DNA from: Jeotgalibacillus sp. S-D1
GTDB lineage: Bacteria > Bacillota > Bacilli > Bacillales > Jeotgalibacillaceae
DNA length: 64,000 bases
Direction of reading: 5' to 3'
Assembly (NCBI RefSeq): GCF_004358665.1
Contig: NZ_SMZR01000001.1
Span: forward strand, 620,001-684,000
The translations under genes were made by a program, and so were the position numbers. The number at the start of each line of letters is the position of its first letter. Position 1 is the first letter of the stretch. This document shows, in pieces, positions 1 through 9,227 of this stretch. The notes beneath the pieces are model-generated. The model was not told the origin of the DNA. It saw only the letters and a list, made by a program, of their open reading frames with translations, and ran no database searches.

Positions 1-1
1 A

Positions 2-778
2 TCTTCTGCCAGGGAAACAACGGTACGGGTTGCTGCAGGAGGAGTCGCTCAAAAGCTGTTAAATGATCTAGGCATCAACATCTGTTGCCATGTGAAGGAA
101 ATTGGAGGAGTTGTCGCACAAACAGACGGCATAACGTCTGTAGATGAGATTAAAACTCTGTCAGAACAAAGTGAAGTTAGATGCGTGGACCCAGCTGCAT
201 CTGAAGAGATGAAAGCGGCGATTGATCAAGCCAAGAAAAACGGCGACTCTATAGGAGGAGTGGTTGAAGTGGTAGTTGAAGGCGTACCTGCAGGCTTAGG
301 AAGTTATGTTCATTATGACCGTAAGCTGGATGCAAAGTTAGCTGCTGCAATAATGAGCATTAACGCCTTTAAGGGTGTTGAATTTGGCCTTGGTTTTGAG
401 ATGGCAAAACGATACGGCAGTCAGGTCCACGACGAAATTACCTGGTCTGAAGAACAGGGATATGCCAGAAAAACAAATCGTCTGGGCGGTTTTGAAGGCG
501 GAATGACTACCGGCATGCCAATTGTTGTCCGTGGTGTAATGAAGCCGATCCCTACGCTTTATAAACCGCTGGAAAGTGTGGATATAGAAACAAAAGAACC
601 TTTTACTGCAAGCATCGAACGATCAGACAGCTGCGCAGTGCCAGCAGCAGCGGTTGTAGCGGAAGCGGCAGTAGCCTGGGAAATTGCAGGGGCGATAATA
701 GGGCAATTTGAAAGTGACAGGATGGACCATTTGCAGGAGTCCATCGAGCGATACAGAGCGTATACGAAGGAATTTTAA
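2..778 (+). CDS. aroC: Chorismate synthase, 5'-truncated by window edge
   Basis: Last enzyme of the shikimate pathway; makes chorismate from 5-enolpyruvylshikimate 3-phosphate with reduced FMN as cofactor. The frame is open from base 2, so the true start lies outside the window; about 258 residues of an expected ~390 are visible. The fragment opens at the family signature [13 protein letters not shown], and near the C terminus shows [15 protein letters not shown], the third chorismate synthase signature. The stop abuts the aroB start with no gap, so the two are translationally linked. This is the gene called aroF in B. subtilis. Identity is secure; only the N-terminal third is missing. Confidence 0.97.
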   Translation, partial: SSARETTVRVAAGGVAQKLLNDLGINICCHVKEIGGVVAQTDGITSVDEIKTLSEQSEVRCVDPAASEEMKAAIDQAKKNGDSIGGVVEVVVEGVPAGLGSYVHYDRKLDAKLAAAIMSINAFKGVEFGLGFEMAKRYGSQVHDEITWSEEQGYARKTNRLGGFEGGMTTGMPIVVRGVMKPIPTLYKPLESVDIETKEPFTASIERSDSCAVPAAAVVAEAAVAWEIAGAIIGQFESDRMDHLQESIERYRAYTKEF

Positions 779-1876
779 ATGGAGACTATTTCTATAAAAA
801 CAACTCAGTCAGCGTACCCTGTTTATTTAGGCCAAGGTGCCATTAAAAAGCTCCCGGAGCATATTAACCGGCTTCAGCCTGCTGTTACATCTATTATGTA
901 CATTGTTGATGAAACGGTGAATAAATTGCACCGTAAATATATAGAAGACCATTTGCCTGTTAATGGGCAAATACACTGGTATGTTACACCCTCCGGAGAA
1001 AGTGCTAAAACATTTGAAGTATACCAGGAAGCACTGGGCGAAGCTTTAATGTTTGGCCTTGACAGGCACTCCTTAATAGTTGCGTGCGGAGGAGGAGCTA
1101 CCGGCGATCTTGCCGGTTTTGTGGCAGCATCATTTATGAGAGGGATTCGGTTTGTCCAGGTGCCGACAACCATCTTAGCTCACGACAGTTCAGTGGGCGG
1201 CAAGGTGGCTATTAATCATCCGCTGGGAAAAAATATGGTAGGCAGTTTTCATCAGCCGGCAGCTGTAATCTATGATGTGCTCTTTTTAGCAACGCTGCCA
1301 GAACGGGAGGTACGGTCTGGCTTCGCGGAAGTAATTAAACATGCACTTATTGCTGACCCTGCATGGTTAAATAAACTGATCAGGGAAATACCTTCATTAA
1401 AATCTATTCCTTTAAATGTATTAACTGAATGTTTAAAGAAGGGCATCGAAATTAAATCATCGATTGTTGAGCAGGATGAAAAGGAACTTGGGATCCGCGC
1501 TCATTTGAATTTTGGCCATACATACGGTCATGCAATAGAGGCATGGGCTGGGTATGGCAAATGGACGCACGGAGAATCCATTATGGCAGGAATGATCTAT
1601 GCCCTCATGCTGAGTGAAAAAATCAATCATCTGCAGTTTGATTTACATAATTTCATTCACTGGGTGACTGAATTAGGGTATGAGACGTCACCCCCGGCGG
1701 ATGCATCATTTGACGAATTGCTTTTTCTTATGTTAAAAGATAAAAAAAACATTGCAAATGAAATTCGTTTTGTTCTGTTGAAAAAACCTGGGGAGCCGAT
1801 TGTACAACAGGTAGATATTGAAGATTTAAAGGTTATTGACAATTTGATCCGAGATGCCAAAGGAGAGATACAATGA
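779..1876 (+). CDS. aroB: 3-dehydroquinate synthase
   Basis: Second step of the shikimate pathway; cyclises DAHP to 3-dehydroquinate using NAD and a divalent metal (Zn or Co) in the cytoplasm. The 365-residue protein has the expected length. It shows the nucleotide-binding ACGGGATGDLAGF segment at about residues 100-112, and the three metal-ligand regions: Glu in RSGFAEVIKHAL, His in NFGHTYGHAIE and His in WTHGESIMAG. The ATG directly follows the aroC stop, and the aroB stop overlaps the aroH start (ATGA), the arrangement of a coupled operon. Confidence 0.97.
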   Translation: METISIKTTQSAYPVYLGQGAIKKLPEHINRLQPAVTSIMYIVDETVNKLHRKYIEDHLPVNGQIHWYVTPSGESAKTFEVYQEALGEALMFGLDRHSLIVACGGGATGDLAGFVAASFMRGIRFVQVPTTILAHDSSVGGKVAINHPLGKNMVGSFHQPAAVIYDVLFLATLPEREVRSGFAEVIKHALIADPAWLNKLIREIPSLKSIPLNVLTECLKKGIEIKSSIVEQDEKELGIRAHLNFGHTYGHAIEAWAGYGKWTHGESIMAGMIYALMLSEKINHLQFDLHNFIHWVTELGYETSPPADASFDELLFLMLKDKKNIANEIRFVLLKKPGEPIVQQVDIEDLKVIDNLIRDAKGEIQ

Positions 1877-2244
1877 TTCGAGGAATACGAGGAGCAACTA
1901 CCGTAACTGAAGACCAAGAGGATTTGATTCTCTCAGCTACAGAAGCATTGCTTCAGGAGCTTATTGAAGCAAATGATATAGCGCCTTCCGATGTTGCATC
2001 GGTGTTTATATCTGTGACAAATGATCTTTCCTCCGCCTTCCCGGCAAAGGCGGTAAGAAAGTTTGAAAACTGGACCTATGTTCCTGTTATGTGCATGCAG
2101 GAGATCCCGGTGAGCGGGAGTCTGCCTTATTGCATTCGGCTTATGATGCATGTGAATACTTCCGAGTCGCAGGAAAGAATTCAGCACATCTATCAGCAAA
2201 AAGCCGTTCAGTTGAGACCGGATCTTTCCGAAACCGCGAAATAA
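1873..2244 (+). CDS. aroH: Chorismate mutase, AroH type
   Basis: Converts chorismate to prephenate, the branch point to phenylalanine and tyrosine. At 123 residues it matches the small trimeric monofunctional AroH family of Bacillus. The N-terminal MIRGIRGATT carries the active-site Arg at position 7; the MCMQEIPV segment carries the Cys/Glu pair, LPYCIRLMMHVN carries the substrate-binding Arg, and the Tyr in HIYQQKAVQLRPDL closes the site. It overlaps aroB by 4 bases. In B. subtilis trpEDCFBA follows aroH; here only a ~96-base gap separates it from hisC. Confidence 0.97.
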   Translation: MIRGIRGATTVTEDQEDLILSATEALLQELIEANDIAPSDVASVFISVTNDLSSAFPAKAVRKFENWTYVPVMCMQEIPVSGSLPYCIRLMMHVNTSESQERIQHIYQQKAVQLRPDLSETAK

Positions 2245-2340
2245 AACTCATTGAAGCCATCATAACCATTATAATAAGTATGTAATAAGCAGCTAAAGCC
2301 ATTTTACCTATAATCTTTGAAACAGATAGGATGATCTTTC

Positions 2341-3420
2341 ATGAACGTTAGAGCACAAGTAACAAATTTAGTTCCTTATAAACCCGGTAAACCCTCAGAC
2401 GAGGTTAAGAAAGAATTTGGATTAAGTGAAATTGTGAAACTGGCTTCAAATGAAAATCCGTTTGGCTATTCATCAAAAATTGATGAATGGTTCAGAGAAA
2501 ATGGAGTAAATCATGCCATCTATCCTGATGGCTATGCATCTAATTTACGGAATTCATTAGCACGGCATTATTCATTAAAGCCACAGCAGTTTATTTTGGG
2601 AAATGGATCGGATGAGGTGATTCAAATTATCTCACGGTCGCTATTAGAACCTGGAAAGAAAACGGTTATGCCTGTCCCTTCTTTTTCGCAGTATAAACAT
2701 AATGCAATTATTGAAGGAGCAGAAGTAGTGGAGGTTCCTTTAATAGATGGAGAGCATGATCTTCAGTCGATGGCTGAGGCAATTGATGAATCTACGTCTA
2801 TTGTATGGGTGTGCAGCCCCAACAATCCCACCGGCACTTATATCAATGATGCAAAACTGCGCAGTTTCTTTGATAAGGTGCCAAAGGATGTGCTGATTGT
2901 ATTGGATGAAGCTTATTATGAGTACGTGACAGCAGACGATTATTATGATGCCATTTCATTAATCAGCGAGTACCCCAACCTGCTCGTAACCAGAACTTTT
3001 TCAAAGGCATATGGTCTGGCAGGATTTCGTGTGGGGTATGGAATGGCTTCAGAAGAACTTATTCAATCAATTGAACCGGTAAGGCAGCCGTTTAATACAA
3101 ATGTTTTAGGACAGGCAGCAGCAGGCATTGCATTAGAAGATCAGTCCTTTATAAGCAGCTGCAGCAAGTCAAATCGTGAAGGCCTGGAGCAGTATTACCA
3201 ATTTTGCAAAGAGCACGGCCTATCGTATTTCCCCTCTCAGGGAAATTTTATTTTAATTGATTTTAAACAGGATGGAGACCTGCTTTTTGAACAATTGATG
3301 AAGAAGGGGTTTATCGTCCGTAGCGGTCAGGCTCTAGGCTATCCGACAGCCTTAAGAATAACGATCGGGTCGAAAGAGCAAAATGAAAAAATTATAAAAG
3401 TGCTAAAAGAAATACTCTAG
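2341..3420 (+). CDS. hisC: Histidinol-phosphate / aromatic aminotransferase
   Basis: PLP-dependent class I/II aminotransferase. In Bacillus, HisC serves both histidine synthesis (imidazole acetol-phosphate) and final transamination of phenylalanine and tyrosine precursors, which explains its place among aromatic genes. The 359-residue protein shows SNENPFG near residue 37, the SPNNPTGT segment, and the PLP lysine at about residue 222 in TFSKAYGLAGFRVGYG. The ATG follows a weak AGGATGATC site. A possible -10 (TATAAT) lies at 2309-2314 but no good -35 was found, so separate transcription from aroCBH is uncertain. Confidence 0.96.
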   Translation: MNVRAQVTNLVPYKPGKPSDEVKKEFGLSEIVKLASNENPFGYSSKIDEWFRENGVNHAIYPDGYASNLRNSLARHYSLKPQQFILGNGSDEVIQIISRSLLEPGKKTVMPVPSFSQYKHNAIIEGAEVVEVPLIDGEHDLQSMAEAIDESTSIVWVCSPNNPTGTYINDAKLRSFFDKVPKDVLIVLDEAYYEYVTADDYYDAISLISEYPNLLVTRTFSKAYGLAGFRVGYGMASEELIQSIEPVRQPFNTNVLGQAAAGIALEDQSFISSCSKSNREGLEQYYQFCKEHGLSYFPSQGNFILIDFKQDGDLLFEQLMKKGFIVRSGQALGYPTALRITIGSKEQNEKIIKVLKEIL

Positions 3421-3439
3421 CAATAAAAGGTGTGATGGG

Positions 3440-4543
3440 ATGGAAGGCAGAGTTGTAATTATTGGACTAGGGTTGATCGGAGGTTCTATTGGATTATCGA
3501 TCCTCCAGGAGAATCCACATGCTACAGTGATTGGCTATGACGTTAAGGAAAAAGAAATGCGTCTGGCACAAGCGATGAATGCGATAACGCATGTATCTCT
3601 TAATCTTCGGGAAGAAGTGGAACAGAGTGATGTCGTATTTTTGTGTACCCCTGTTCTTCAAACTGAAAAATTAATAGAAGAAATTGCGGGCTGGTCGCTG
3701 CAGCCACACGTAATTGTAACAGATGTAGGCAGCACAAAAAGCAGGATCATGGATAAAGCTCATGCCCTGGAGATTCAGGGCTTTTCCTTTATAGGAGGCC
3801 ACCCGATGGCAGGCTCCCATAAGAGCGGGGTAGCGGCTGCCAAAGTATTTTTATTCGAAAATGCTTTTTACTTACTGACGCCGGGGAAAAATGTTTCACA
3901 AGATAAAATTGAAACCTTAAAAGGCTGGCTGGCAGGAACGAAAGCGAAATTTCTGACTGTGGATCCAAAAGAGCATGACGAGATCACAGGAATGGTTAGT
4001 CATTTTCCGCATATTGTTGCTTCTTCACTCGTCCATCAGGTTAAAAAGGTGCACTCCTCTCAACCGCTGATTTCGAGGCTCGCCGCTGGCGGTTTTCGTG
4101 ATTTATCGCGAATTGCTTCTTCAGATCCAATGATGTGGAGAGACATTACCATGCATAATGTGGAAATCTTAAAGCAGCTGCTGCAGGATTGGCAGCAGGA
4201 AATGAATGAAGTTATTCGTTTGCTTGATGAAGGTGATGCTGACGCGATGTATTATTATTTTGATGAAGCGAAGCAGTTCAGAGATAATATGCCCATTTTG
4301 CAAAAAGGAGCAATCCCTTCTTTTTATGATTTGTTCGTTGATATCCCGGATTATCCTGGGATCATCTCTGAAATAACAGGTCTGCTGGCAAAAGAAGAAA
4401 TCAGTATTGTTAATATTCGAATTATGGAAACCAGAGAAGAAATTTATGGTGTGCTTGCCATCAGCTTTCAAACAGATGAAGACCGCAAGCGGGGGGAACG
4501 CTGTCTGCGTACCACCACACCATATGAGGTATTTACTGTTTAA
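3440..4543 (+). CDS. tyrA: Prephenate dehydrogenase with ACT domain
   Basis: Oxidatively decarboxylates prephenate to 4-hydroxyphenylpyruvate with NAD. The N-terminal Rossmann motif is VIIGLGLIGGSIGLS (about residues 6-20). The catalytic-domain GGHPMAGSH and MVSHFPHIVASSL segments follow, and a C-terminal ACT domain (about residues 295-360) contains DIPDYPGIISEITGLLAKE, the expected site for tyrosine feedback control. The length of 367 residues is normal. The start is the second of two close ATGs, preceded by GGTGTGATGGG. It lies 19 bases after hisC and 19 before aroA, consistent with a single operon. Confidence 0.97.
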   Translation: MEGRVVIIGLGLIGGSIGLSILQENPHATVIGYDVKEKEMRLAQAMNAITHVSLNLREEVEQSDVVFLCTPVLQTEKLIEEIAGWSLQPHVIVTDVGSTKSRIMDKAHALEIQGFSFIGGHPMAGSHKSGVAAAKVFLFENAFYLLTPGKNVSQDKIETLKGWLAGTKAKFLTVDPKEHDEITGMVSHFPHIVASSLVHQVKKVHSSQPLISRLAAGGFRDLSRIASSDPMMWRDITMHNVEILKQLLQDWQQEMNEVIRLLDEGDADAMYYYFDEAKQFRDNMPILQKGAIPSFYDLFVDIPDYPGIISEITGLLAKEEISIVNIRIMETREEIYGVLAISFQTDEDRKRGERCLRTTTPYEVFTV

Positions 4544-4562
4544 GTGAAAGGGAGTTACAGAC

Positions 4563-5852
4563 ATGAAGCAGCTATTATCATTTAATCAGCCGGTTTTGCA
4601 AGGCTCCATTCGCGTGCCCGGTGATAAATCAATTTCACACAGATCCATTATGTTTGGAGCTATTGCCAAAGGGAAAACAGTCATTACCGGATTTTTAAAA
4701 GGGGATGACTGTCTCAGCACAATTGACTGTTTTCGCAAAATGGGTGTGACGATAGAAGAGCATGAAGAAACAATTATCGTTCATGGTGTCGGGTTTGAGG
4801 GGCTTAAAGAGCCACAGGATATTTTAGATGTTGGCAATTCAGGCACCACAACAAGATTGCTTTTAGGAATACTCTCTGGACGGCCATTTCATTCAGTAGT
4901 AATTGGGGATCATTCCATTGCCTCAAGACCGATGAAGCGGGTGACTGAACCTTTGAGCCGGATGGGCGCGACCATTGATGGACGACATAACGGCCAATAC
5001 ACCCCTCTTTCGATCAGAGGCGGAGAGTTGACTCCCATTACCTATGAGCTCCCTCATGCAAGCGCACAATTAAAATCAGCGATACTATTTGCCGGCCTTC
5101 AAGCTGAAGGAACGACAAGAATTATCGAACCTGAAAAAACGCGCGACCACACTGAATTTATGATTAAACAATTTGGGGGAACAATCGATCGGGAGGGCAA
5201 TGAAATCATAGTACAGGGCGGCCAGCAGTTACACGGTCAGTCGATCGATGTTCCGGGAGATATTTCATCAGCTGCATTCTTCCTTGCAGCAGGAGCAATT
5301 GTAAAAGGCAGCAGGGTGTCATTAAAACACGTAGGTGTAAATCCTACCCGGGCAGGCATAATCGAGGTTCTGGAGCAAATGGGCGGTAGTCTGCAAATAG
5401 ACGGGATTCCTTCTAAAGGAGAGCCAATTGCAAACTTGACAGTGGAATATGGCAAATTAACGTCGACAGAAATCGGAGGAGCACTTATTCCGCGCTTAAT
5501 CGATGAAATCCCTATTATAGCCCTGCTGGCGACGCAAGCGGAAGGCACGACCACGATAAAAAATGCAGAAGAGCTCAAAGTGAAAGAAACGAACCGCATT
5601 GACGCAGTTGTCGAGGAACTGTCCAAACTCGGCGCCAATATACAGGCAACGAACGACGGCATGATCATTCAAGGTCCAACCGAGCTTCATGGGGGTAAAG
5701 TTAACTCCAGAGGCGATCATCGTATTGGTATGATGCTCGCTGTTGCAGCATTATTAATTAAAGAAGAAGTAGAGATTGAAGGAATTGAATCCATCAGCGT
5801 TTCATACCCCGGATTTTTCAAAGACTTAAATTCTATTCTGTCAAAGCAGTGA
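4563..5852 (+). CDS. aroA: 5-enolpyruvylshikimate-3-phosphate synthase
   Basis: Sixth step of the shikimate pathway; transfers enolpyruvyl from PEP to shikimate 3-phosphate. The gene is named aroE in B. subtilis. The 429-residue protein has the shikimate-phosphate loop [10 protein letters not shown] near residue 20, the PEP-binding [15 protein letters not shown] near residue 90, and the late signature [13 protein letters not shown]. The class I hallmark LxGNAGTAMRP is replaced by [12 protein letters not shown], the class II form typical of Bacillus. It is last in the aromatic operon and ends in an intrinsic terminator whose stem begins at the stop codon. Confidence 0.97.
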   Translation: MKQLLSFNQPVLQGSIRVPGDKSISHRSIMFGAIAKGKTVITGFLKGDDCLSTIDCFRKMGVTIEEHEETIIVHGVGFEGLKEPQDILDVGNSGTTTRLLLGILSGRPFHSVVIGDHSIASRPMKRVTEPLSRMGATIDGRHNGQYTPLSIRGGELTPITYELPHASAQLKSAILFAGLQAEGTTRIIEPEKTRDHTEFMIKQFGGTIDREGNEIIVQGGQQLHGQSIDVPGDISSAAFFLAAGAIVKGSRVSLKHVGVNPTRAGIIEVLEQMGGSLQIDGIPSKGEPIANLTVEYGKLTSTEIGGALIPRLIDEIPIIALLATQAEGTTTIKNAEELKVKETNRIDAVVEELSKLGANIQATNDGMIIQGPTELHGGKVNSRGDHRIGMMLAVAALLIKEEVEIEGIESISVSYPGFFKDLNSILSKQ

Positions 5853-5886
5853 ATGATGTCGATTGACATCATTTACTTTTTTTTTT
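5852..5886 (+). terminator. Intrinsic terminator of the aromatic operon
   Basis: A 9-bp perfect stem (AATGATGTC / GACATCATT) with a GATT loop, followed by a run of about ten T with one AC interruption. The first stem base is the last base of the aroA stop codon. A typical rho-independent terminator, marking the end of the aro unit. Confidence 0.9.
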
Positions 5887-6022
5887 GATAAAAAGGATTT
5901 TTTACAGGTCTTATCGAATTAATATCCCTAAGAAGCTGCACAATAGTTTAAAGTTGCTTATTGGTCAGATTTTTTTTAGGATGTAAGGTATGATCCAACT
6001 GAAAGAAATGAGGGACCACCAA

Positions 6023-7285
6023 GTGAATGCATCAACCCAAATGATTCAATATTTACACGAAGGCAAGCTTGAACAGGCATTAAATGAATTCTCTAAAATT
6101 AAGGCAGGCGGCACAGATGATGAAAAATTTGAGCTTGCTGAAGAGCTGTTCCAGCTTGGATTTCATGAACACGCCAAAGAATTATTTCAACTGCTTATTC
6201 AGTCATACCCTGATGAAGGAGAATTAAAAGTGCTGCTCGCTGAAACGCTTGTTGAACTGGATGACACGGAGGAAGCGATCCTGCAGCTGGACGATATAAG
6301 CAAAGGGGATGAGTTTTATCCAAGATCTCTGCTGCTCGCAGCAGATCTCTATCAAATGCAGGGACTTTACGAAGTAAGTGAAAGAAAACTTTTGCTTGCT
6401 AACCGAACCTTGCCGGGTGAACCAATAATTCATTTTGCATTAGCTGAACTGTACAATGAACAAGGTAAATTTTTAGAGGCAATCAGACATTATAAAGAAA
6501 TAACAAAAGCAGGATTGGAAGAAGTTGCGGGAGTCCAGATAAATCAGCGCTTGGGCGAATGCTACAGCGCGGGCGGGGCTTTCGAAGAATCTTTGCCTTA
6601 TTATGAAAAGGCGCTGGAAAATAACAGGGAAATAAATACTTTATTCGGCTATGGCTTCACAGCCTTTCAATCTGCGCATTATCAGACAGCAATCGAAATC
6701 TTTTCTGAACTTGTTGAAGCGGATCCGGAATATCATTCCGCCTATACGTTGCTTGCGAAAGCGTATGAACATGAAGAAAGACTCGATGACGCAATGGATG
6801 CGGCAGAGAATGGTCTAAAGGCGGACCCGTTCAATAAAGAGTTATATTTATTTGCCGGAAAACTTGCATTAAAACAGGGGAACGAAGGCAAATCGGAAAA
6901 TTACCTCAGGGAATCCATCGCCATTGACCCGAACTATTTGGAGGCCGGTTTGCTTTTGAACAGGCTCCTGATCAAGCAGGAAAGAGCCGAAGATGTCATT
7001 GAATTAATTCAGCATATTGAAAACGCCGGAGAAAGCGACCCTCAATTCAGATGGGACGCGGCGAAAGCATATGAATGGATGGAGGAATTTGATAAGGCTT
7101 CGAATGAATATACCCAAGCATATGTGGTATATAATGATCATATAGATTTCCTTGAGGATTATGGAGCATTCCTTTTAGAGGAAAGCCGTGTGAAAGAAGC
7201 GCATACGATTTATGCTAAGCTGGTAAAAAAAGATCCGACAAATGCAGATTGGTTAGAACGCCTTGAACGCCTTGAGCAAATGTAA
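6023..7285 (+). CDS. ypiA: Tetratricopeptide-repeat protein YpiA
   Basis: A cytoplasmic, almost wholly helical protein of about 420 residues with serial TPR motifs, for example YEKALENNREINTLFGYG and AENGLKADPFNKELYLFAG. TPR proteins act as protein-binding scaffolds; the partner is not known. Position after aroA and before ypiB matches B. subtilis ypiA. I chose the GTG at 6023 because GAGGG sits 9-10 bases upstream and the product then begins close to the first helix. An in-frame ATG at 5990 (11 residues longer, AGGA 9 bases upstream) is a real alternative. Upstream bases 5887-6022 hold no other gene. Confidence 0.88.
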   Translation: MNASTQMIQYLHEGKLEQALNEFSKIKAGGTDDEKFELAEELFQLGFHEHAKELFQLLIQSYPDEGELKVLLAETLVELDDTEEAILQLDDISKGDEFYPRSLLLAADLYQMQGLYEVSERKLLLANRTLPGEPIIHFALAELYNEQGKFLEAIRHYKEITKAGLEEVAGVQINQRLGECYSAGGAFEESLPYYEKALENNREINTLFGYGFTAFQSAHYQTAIEIFSELVEADPEYHSAYTLLAKAYEHEERLDDAMDAAENGLKADPFNKELYLFAGKLALKQGNEGKSENYLRESIAIDPNYLEAGLLLNRLLIKQERAEDVIELIQHIENAGESDPQFRWDAAKAYEWMEEFDKASNEYTQAYVVYNDHIDFLEDYGAFLLEESRVKEAHTIYAKLVKKDPTNADWLERLERLEQM

Positions 7286-7328
7286 ATACCTGTCGCATTA
7301 CTGATCAATGAGTAAAGGGGGGGAACGC

Positions 7329-7874
7329 ATGGCAGCACCAGTATCAGTTCACGAAAAAAAGGATTTTATTCGGTGGTTTTTAAATCATTACCAGCTTAAA
7401 AGAAGAGAATCCGTATGGATTCTAAATTATTTGATGAGCCACGATGAACTCATGGAAAATCTGCACTTTGTAGAAGAAGCACAGTATTGCCCCAGAGGAA
7501 TTGTAATGTCAACTCAATGTGTGGACGATGTAGCTTTTCGATTTTATAAAGGAAATATAATGACAACAGATGCCGAAAAATCATTTCACGATATTCGGCT
7601 GCACCGGGACGAAGATATTTTTATTCAGCTTAATTTCAATGGTTCCCATGCTACTCATCAGTATGCGGCAGTCATGGAGGAGAATCCTTTTATGCCGAAA
7701 TATTTGCGTATTACGGAAAAAGACAGAATTGTAGCTGAACAATTCTTAAAGGAAAGTATCGTAACGTTTAAACGTCAAAAGCTTCTTGACGAAATTGACC
7801 GTGCATTGGATGCTCAGGACCATGAAACTTTTACTAAACTAACCGAAGAATTAAAAAATGTCTCACTATTATAG
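7329..7874 (+). CDS. ypiB: YpiB, UPF0302 protein with C-terminal IDEAL motif
   Basis: A 181-residue soluble protein of the UPF0302 (YpiB) family. The N-terminal body has conserved blocks such as [14 protein letters not shown] and CPRGIVMST. The last ~25 residues, [20 protein letters not shown], fit the IDEAL domain, a short helical module in several Bacillus regulators. In ComK control and related cases such modules mediate protein contacts. The biochemical role is unknown; B. subtilis data tie YpiB/YpiF to post-transcriptional control of the neighbouring qcr genes (family knowledge, not visible here). The ATG at 7329 is preceded by a strong AAAGGGGGG; the upstream TTG/ATG in frame at 7308 lacks a site. 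Confidence 0.93.
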   Translation: MAAPVSVHEKKDFIRWFLNHYQLKRRESVWILNYLMSHDELMENLHFVEEAQYCPRGIVMSTQCVDDVAFRFYKGNIMTTDAEKSFHDIRLHRDEDIFIQLNFNGSHATHQYAAVMEENPFMPKYLRITEKDRIVAEQFLKESIVTFKRQKLLDEIDRALDAQDHETFTKLTEELKNVSLL

Positions 7875-8014
7875 TTGCAACGCTATAGTTTGTTTTAAAA
7901 GAGCTAATCAACAAACTGATCTGACTATCTAAATAATCAGGCCATAGTTTTACTAATAAAAGCCATGATTAGCTAAGAAGGGTCAGCGAATGCAAGCGTT
8001 TGTCAAGACTCCGG

Positions 8015-8043
8015 AGACGATCGGCAACGATCGTCTTTTTTTT
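8015..8043 (+). terminator. Intrinsic terminator after ypiAB
   Basis: A 9-bp perfect stem AGACGATCG / CGATCGTCT with a GCAA tetraloop and a run of about seven T. It lies 140 bases after ypiB, so ypiA-ypiB end here and ypiF needs its own or read-through transcription. Confidence 0.88.
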
Positions 8044-8087
8044 GTGTTAAAATACAGAAAGATACATATGAAAGGAGATTTTTGGTT

Positions 8088-8549
8088 ATGTTATGGAATG
8101 CACAGGAGATTGATTTATTTCTAAAAGAAAAGGCATATATAGATACTGTTGTTATCCCTCTTTTGCCTGTCAGCATCTCGGACGGGACAAGACAGGAGGC
8201 TGAGCAGGCGGAATTCATTTCACTGCTTACTGCAATGCTTGAAAGACAGTTTAAGGGCAGAATGCTGCTTATTCCTGCTTTTACTTATATGACTTCCCGG
8301 GATCATCGTGCAAAAATAGAGGAATTAAAAAGCTGGTGTGATGAGTTATCCGCTCAAGGGTTTGCCCATACTGTATGCATTACCTCAGATACGTCATGGA
8401 AAGGCCATGAAGAAGAGCTGGATGCTAATATAATCTGGATGCCTTCAATTCCGCTGCACCACATGGATGATAAATATAAGCGGAAAATTGTCGATGATCA
8501 GGTTAACCAGCTTATTAAAATAATTGTTCAAAAATGGCAAAGTGCATAA
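8088..8549 (+). CDS. ypiF: YpiF, DUF2487 protein
   Basis: A 153-residue cytoplasmic protein of the DUF2487 family, function not established. It starts MLWNAQEIDLFLKEKAYIDT, closely like the B. subtilis YpiF N terminus. The ATG at 8088 is chosen because AAAGGAG lies 10 bases upstream; the in-frame TTG at 8082 would sit only 4 bases from that site. It sits directly upstream of qcrABC, an order conserved in Bacillus, and has been linked there to qcr expression. No transmembrane segment or signal peptide is visible. Confidence 0.92.
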   Translation: MLWNAQEIDLFLKEKAYIDTVVIPLLPVSISDGTRQEAEQAEFISLLTAMLERQFKGRMLLIPAFTYMTSRDHRAKIEELKSWCDELSAQGFAHTVCITSDTSWKGHEEELDANIIWMPSIPLHHMDDKYKRKIVDDQVNQLIKIIVQKWQSA

Positions 8550-8597
8550 CGTTCAAAAAAACTTCACATTGTGGAAATGAAAAGGCTCTGCGCATTA

Positions 8598-8626
8598 TTG
8601 ACCTAGATAATATATTGATATATCAT
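8598..8626 (+). promoter_or_regulatory. Candidate sigma-A promoter of qcrABC
   Basis: TTGACC and TATCAT are separated by 17 bases, close to the sigma-A consensus. Predicted transcription start is near 8633, giving a leader of about 65 bases before qcrA. The flanks are AT-rich. Prediction by eye only. Confidence 0.6.
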
Positions 8627-8700
8627 GAATATGTCCTAGTTATATATTTGTGCGAAAAATGTCCGGATTGGACTGACCTGAAGATAGAGGGGGGAAAAAA

Positions 8701-9213
8701 ATGAGTAACCAACGTGTTTCACGTCGTCAATTTTTAAATTATACACTTACTGGTGTAGGCGGTTTCATGGCGGCAGGAATGCTCATGCCGATGGTGCGTT
8801 TTGCTATCGATCCAGTTCTTAAAGCTGAGGCTGGTGGTGATTTTATTACGACTGGTACAGCAGAAGATGAAATTACGGATGTGCCGACTCGTGTCGATTT
8901 TACTTTTGAGCAAGTTGATGCATGGTACACATCTGAAGTAACACAAACAGCCTGGGTATACAAGGATGGTTCGGGGAAAATTGTTGCACTTAGCCCGACT
9001 TGTAAGCATTTAGGCTGTACGGTGAACTGGGAAGGGAATCCAGATGAACCTGAACACTTCTTCTGTCCTTGTCATAATGGTTTATATGAAAAATCGGGCA
9101 AAAATGTTCCGGGAACACCGCCAACAGCTCCTTTAGATATGTTTGAAGCTAGAGTTAGCGATGACGGTATTTTACAACTCGGACCGGTCGTGCCTAACAC
9201 GATTGTAAAGTAA
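8701..9213 (+). CDS. qcrA: Menaquinol:cytochrome c reductase Rieske iron-sulfur subunit
   Basis: Carries the [2Fe-2S] Rieske centre of the bc-type complex. The N terminus has a twin-arginine motif (SRRQFLN) followed by a hydrophobic segment at about residues 14-34, so it is probably Tat-inserted and stays membrane-anchored. Cluster ligands are visible as C101-x-H103 (CKHLGC) and C122/H125 (CPCHNG); C106 and C124 form the usual disulfide pair. At 170 residues the length is normal for Bacillus. A strong purine-rich site (GAGGGGGG) precedes the ATG. First gene of qcrABC. Confidence 0.97.
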   Translation: MSNQRVSRRQFLNYTLTGVGGFMAAGMLMPMVRFAIDPVLKAEAGGDFITTGTAEDEITDVPTRVDFTFEQVDAWYTSEVTQTAWVYKDGSGKIVALSPTCKHLGCTVNWEGNPDEPEHFFCPCHNGLYEKSGKNVPGTPPTAPLDMFEARVSDDGILQLGPVVPNTIVK

Positions 9214-9227
9214 AGGGGGCGTAATTG

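Noticed and set aside
8003-8218. Minus-strand frame overlapping ypiF and its upstream terminator
   Set aside because: It runs across the terminator and the ypiF start, with no ribosome site.
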